From contig JAGWOU010000122.1 of NCBI GenBank assembly GCA_028870815.1, forward strand, positions 1-6,196: 6,196 nucleotides of DNA, written 5' to 3'. The notes beneath the pieces are model-generated. The model was given only the letters and a program-made list of their open reading frames with translations, searched no databases and had not been told where the DNA came from. Shown here piece after piece: positions 5,086-6,196 of this stretch (position 1 is its first letter; each line of letters starts with the position of its first letter). The DNA comes from Rhodospirillales bacterium (lineage in GTDB: Bacteria; Pseudomonadota; Alphaproteobacteria; Acetobacterales; Acetobacteraceae). Both the position numbers and the translations under genes were made by a program.

Positions 5086-5924
5086 TGCCAGCCGAGCCAA
5101 GCGAAAGCCTACAGCCTAGCGAGGTTGGCATCGCGCACGGGGATGGCGGGGCGGCCGGGCGCAAATTGAAAGACAACCCCAGCGCCGCGATTCTCATTAT
5201 CGGCAACGAAATTCTCTCCGGCCGCACGCAGGATGTGAATGTGCAGTTCATCGCCCAGCGCTTGGGCGAACTCGGCATCAAGTTGCAGGAAGTGCGGGTG
5301 GTGCCGGATGTGCCAAACCGAATCATAAGCGCGGTTAATGAATTGCGCGCTTCCTATAACATGCTTTTTACAACCGGCGGCATTGGCCCGACGCATGACG
5401 ACATCACCAGCGAATGTGTTGCCGCCGCGTTCGGCGTGCCTTGGGAACTGCATGAGGACACCGACCGCGAGATGAGCGCGAAAATGGGCGAGCGTTACAA
5501 CGCGGCCCGCCAGCGCATGGCGACGATGCCGCGCGGCGCCATCCCCATCCGCAACGAGGCATCCATCGCGCCCGGCTTCACCATTGGCAATGTGCATGTG
5601 ATGGCCGGCGTGCCGCGCATTATGCAGGCGATGATGTTGGCGCTGGAGCCCAGCCTGCCGCACGGCGAACGGATTGAGATGCGGGCGGTGCACGGGATGG
5701 GTGTGATGGAAGGTGCCATCGCCGAAGGGCTTTCCGCCATACAGGCGCGGTTTCCGGCACTCGACCTTGGCAGCTACCCGTTCCGGCGAGAGGGCATCTG
5801 GGGGGTGGCGTTAGTGGCCAAGGGAACAGATTTGCCTGCCATCGAGGAAGCCACTAGACAGGCGACGGATCTGATCGCCGCGCAAGGGGTAGAACCGGTG
5901 CAGGGCGAACCTTCTGTTTCTTGA
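5082..5924 (+). CDS. Stand-alone CinA N-terminal (COG1058, molybdopterin-binding/MoCF) domain protein
   Basis: A 280-residue protein of the CinA N-terminal/MoaB-Mog family. After a poorly conserved 34-residue lead comes the MoCF-like domain: AILIIGNEILSGRTQDVN (36-53), LFTTGGIGPTHDDIT (95-109) with the family GGxGPTxDD motif, then PRGAIPIRNEASIAPGF (150-166) and VMAGVPRIMQAM (173-184), which are typical of COG1058. The C-terminal nicotinamide-nucleotide amidase domain (PncC) of full CinA is absent, so a cinA/pncC symbol is not justified. Some members of this family hydrolyse ADP-ribose in a metal-dependent way; others are annotated only as molybdopterin-binding. Real molybdopterin binding is not shown for this protein. 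The start at 5082 rests on GAGGGA 6 nt upstream and on the ATGA overlap with the preceding gene, so the pair is an operon. Alternative start: the ATG at 5085. No stem-loop with a T-run follows the stop. Confidence 0.9.
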   Translation: MMPAEPSESLQPSEVGIAHGDGGAAGRKLKDNPSAAILIIGNEILSGRTQDVNVQFIAQRLGELGIKLQEVRVVPDVPNRIISAVNELRASYNMLFTTGGIGPTHDDITSECVAAAFGVPWELHEDTDREMSAKMGERYNAARQRMATMPRGAIPIRNEASIAPGFTIGNVHVMAGVPRIMQAMMLALEPSLPHGERIEMRAVHGMGVMEGAIAEGLSAIQARFPALDLGSYPFRREGIWGVALVAKGTDLPAIEEATRQATDLIAAQGVEPVQGEPSVS

Positions 5925-6089
5925 CGGATTGTTGGGCGGGTTTCGAGCCTATAAAGTCATCGGGAGGTGGTGAAGCAACTCCTGAGATCGGTTAATTATC
6001 GAGGCCAGCCTGTAACGGGTTCGCAACCATCCGCGTTGTTCGTGTTATCGTAGTCATTTCTCGAAGCCGTTTATTCGCACGGCAGAGGC

Positions 6090-6104
6090 TTTCGATGCTC
6101 GAAA
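6090..6104. repeat. Small perfect hairpin
   Basis: TTTCGA (6090-6095) and TCGAAA (6099-6104) pair perfectly around a 3-nt loop. A related TCGAAGCC at 6061-6068 faces GGCTTTCGA at 6087-6095 with one unpaired base, so two alternative stems share the same segment. Neither is GC-rich or followed directly by a T-run, so a terminator role is doubtful. Confidence 0.35.
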
Positions 6105-6128
6105 CTTTCATAGGATAGAGTCAAAATA

Positions 6129-6140
6129 TTATTATAATAA
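6129..6140. promoter_or_regulatory. AT-rich palindrome containing a perfect TATAAT
   Basis: TTATTATAATAA reads the same on both strands, and with one mismatched pair the symmetry extends to 6125-6144. It contains a consensus -10 hexamer (TATAAT at 6133-6138) and, by symmetry, another on the minus strand. No good -35 hexamer is found at 16-18 nt on either strand, so promoter function is only possible, not shown. Confidence 0.3.
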
Positions 6141-6196
6141 AATTGAATCCTTTTATCGCTTAGTCTTCTTAGGTCACCATTTCGGCGCCGTGCCGT

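Larger units (their letters stand above)
5925..6196. other. Non-coding region, G+C falling to the right
   Basis: No convincing gene is seen in these 272 bases on either strand. G+C by hand count is 32/60 at 6001-6060, 29/60 at 6061-6120 and 15/60 at 6121-6180, against about 70 percent in neighbouring genes. No intrinsic terminator follows the CinA-like stop. A possible TATAAA lies at 5950-5955 and a TTGACG at 5921-5926, but they are 23 nt apart, too far for a normal sigma-70 promoter. The right part probably holds regulatory DNA for a gene beyond the window, or a junction with foreign DNA. Confidence 0.6.

Noticed and set aside
5921..5955. TTGACG plus TATAAA as a sigma-70 promoter after the CinA-like gene
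   Set aside because: The hexamers are 23 nt apart rather than about 17, and no better -35 is found.
6014..6030. GGTTCGCAACC resembling a tRNA T-arm
   Set aside because: The stem is only 4 bp, and no acceptor, D or anticodon arms can be formed around it.
5970..6053. Plus-strand GTG-initiated 27-codon frame after GGGAGG at 5962-5967
   Set aside because: The ribosome site is only 2 nt from the GTG, too close for initiation, and the peptide is unrecognised.
5992..6111. Minus-strand 39-codon open frame in the right intergenic region
   Set aside because: No ribosome site precedes its ATG, no recognisable family, and it lies in low-G+C DNA unlike the genes.

Overview
The window is compact, GC-rich coding DNA (one hand-counted line, 4741-4800, is 44/60 G+C) with short gaps between genes. 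The proteins and the gene order proA-nadD-rsfS-rlmH-gpmI point to an alphaproteobacterium, most likely of the Acetobacteraceae/Rhodospirillales type. That placement is an inference from protein character and synteny; genus cannot be fixed from the sequence alone.

Layout. A five-gene block runs leftwards on the minus strand from about 4026 to the left edge: proA (gamma-glutamyl phosphate reductase, proline synthesis), nadD (nicotinate-nucleotide adenylyltransferase, NAD synthesis), rsfS (ribosomal silencing factor), rlmH (23S rRNA pseudouridine-1915 methyltransferase) and gpmI (cofactor-independent phosphoglycerate mutase, cut by the window edge). nadD and rsfS overlap, and rsfS and rlmH are 2 nt apart, so these three look co-transcribed. 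proA-nadD and rlmH-gpmI have gaps of about 65 and 70 nt. The proA-nadD gap holds two tandem hairpins, one with a perfect 12-bp stem. A 51-bp intergenic stretch with a 7-bp inverted repeat separates proA from a rightward pair: a GNAT acetyltransferase fused to a MutT-type Nudix hydrolase, then a stand-alone CinA N-terminal-type (COG1058, MoCF fold) protein joined to it by a 4-nt ATGA overlap. From 5925 to the right edge there is no convincing gene; G+C falls towards the end, where an AT-rich palindrome contains a perfect TATAAT.

How the genes fit together. The left block is housekeeping: proline, NAD, ribosome maturation and dormancy, and glycolysis. The right pair looks like a small nucleotide-sanitation unit: MutT-type proteins clear 8-oxo-dGTP, and some COG1058 proteins hydrolyse ADP-ribose. 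The role of the fused acetyltransferase is unknown.

Most notable points. (1) rsfS appears to start at an ATA codon inside an ATAA overlap with the nadD stop, with a good Shine-Dalgarno. One base change from ATGA would give this while leaving nadD with a stop codon. (2) nadD, rsfS and rlmH all seem to lack a usable, well-placed ATG start. (3) A strong hairpin lies immediately before the probable nadD start. (4) GNAT and MutT are fused in one chain and coupled to a COG1058 protein. I see no CRISPR array, transposase, tRNA or rRNA, and nothing that amounts to a wholly new multi-gene system.
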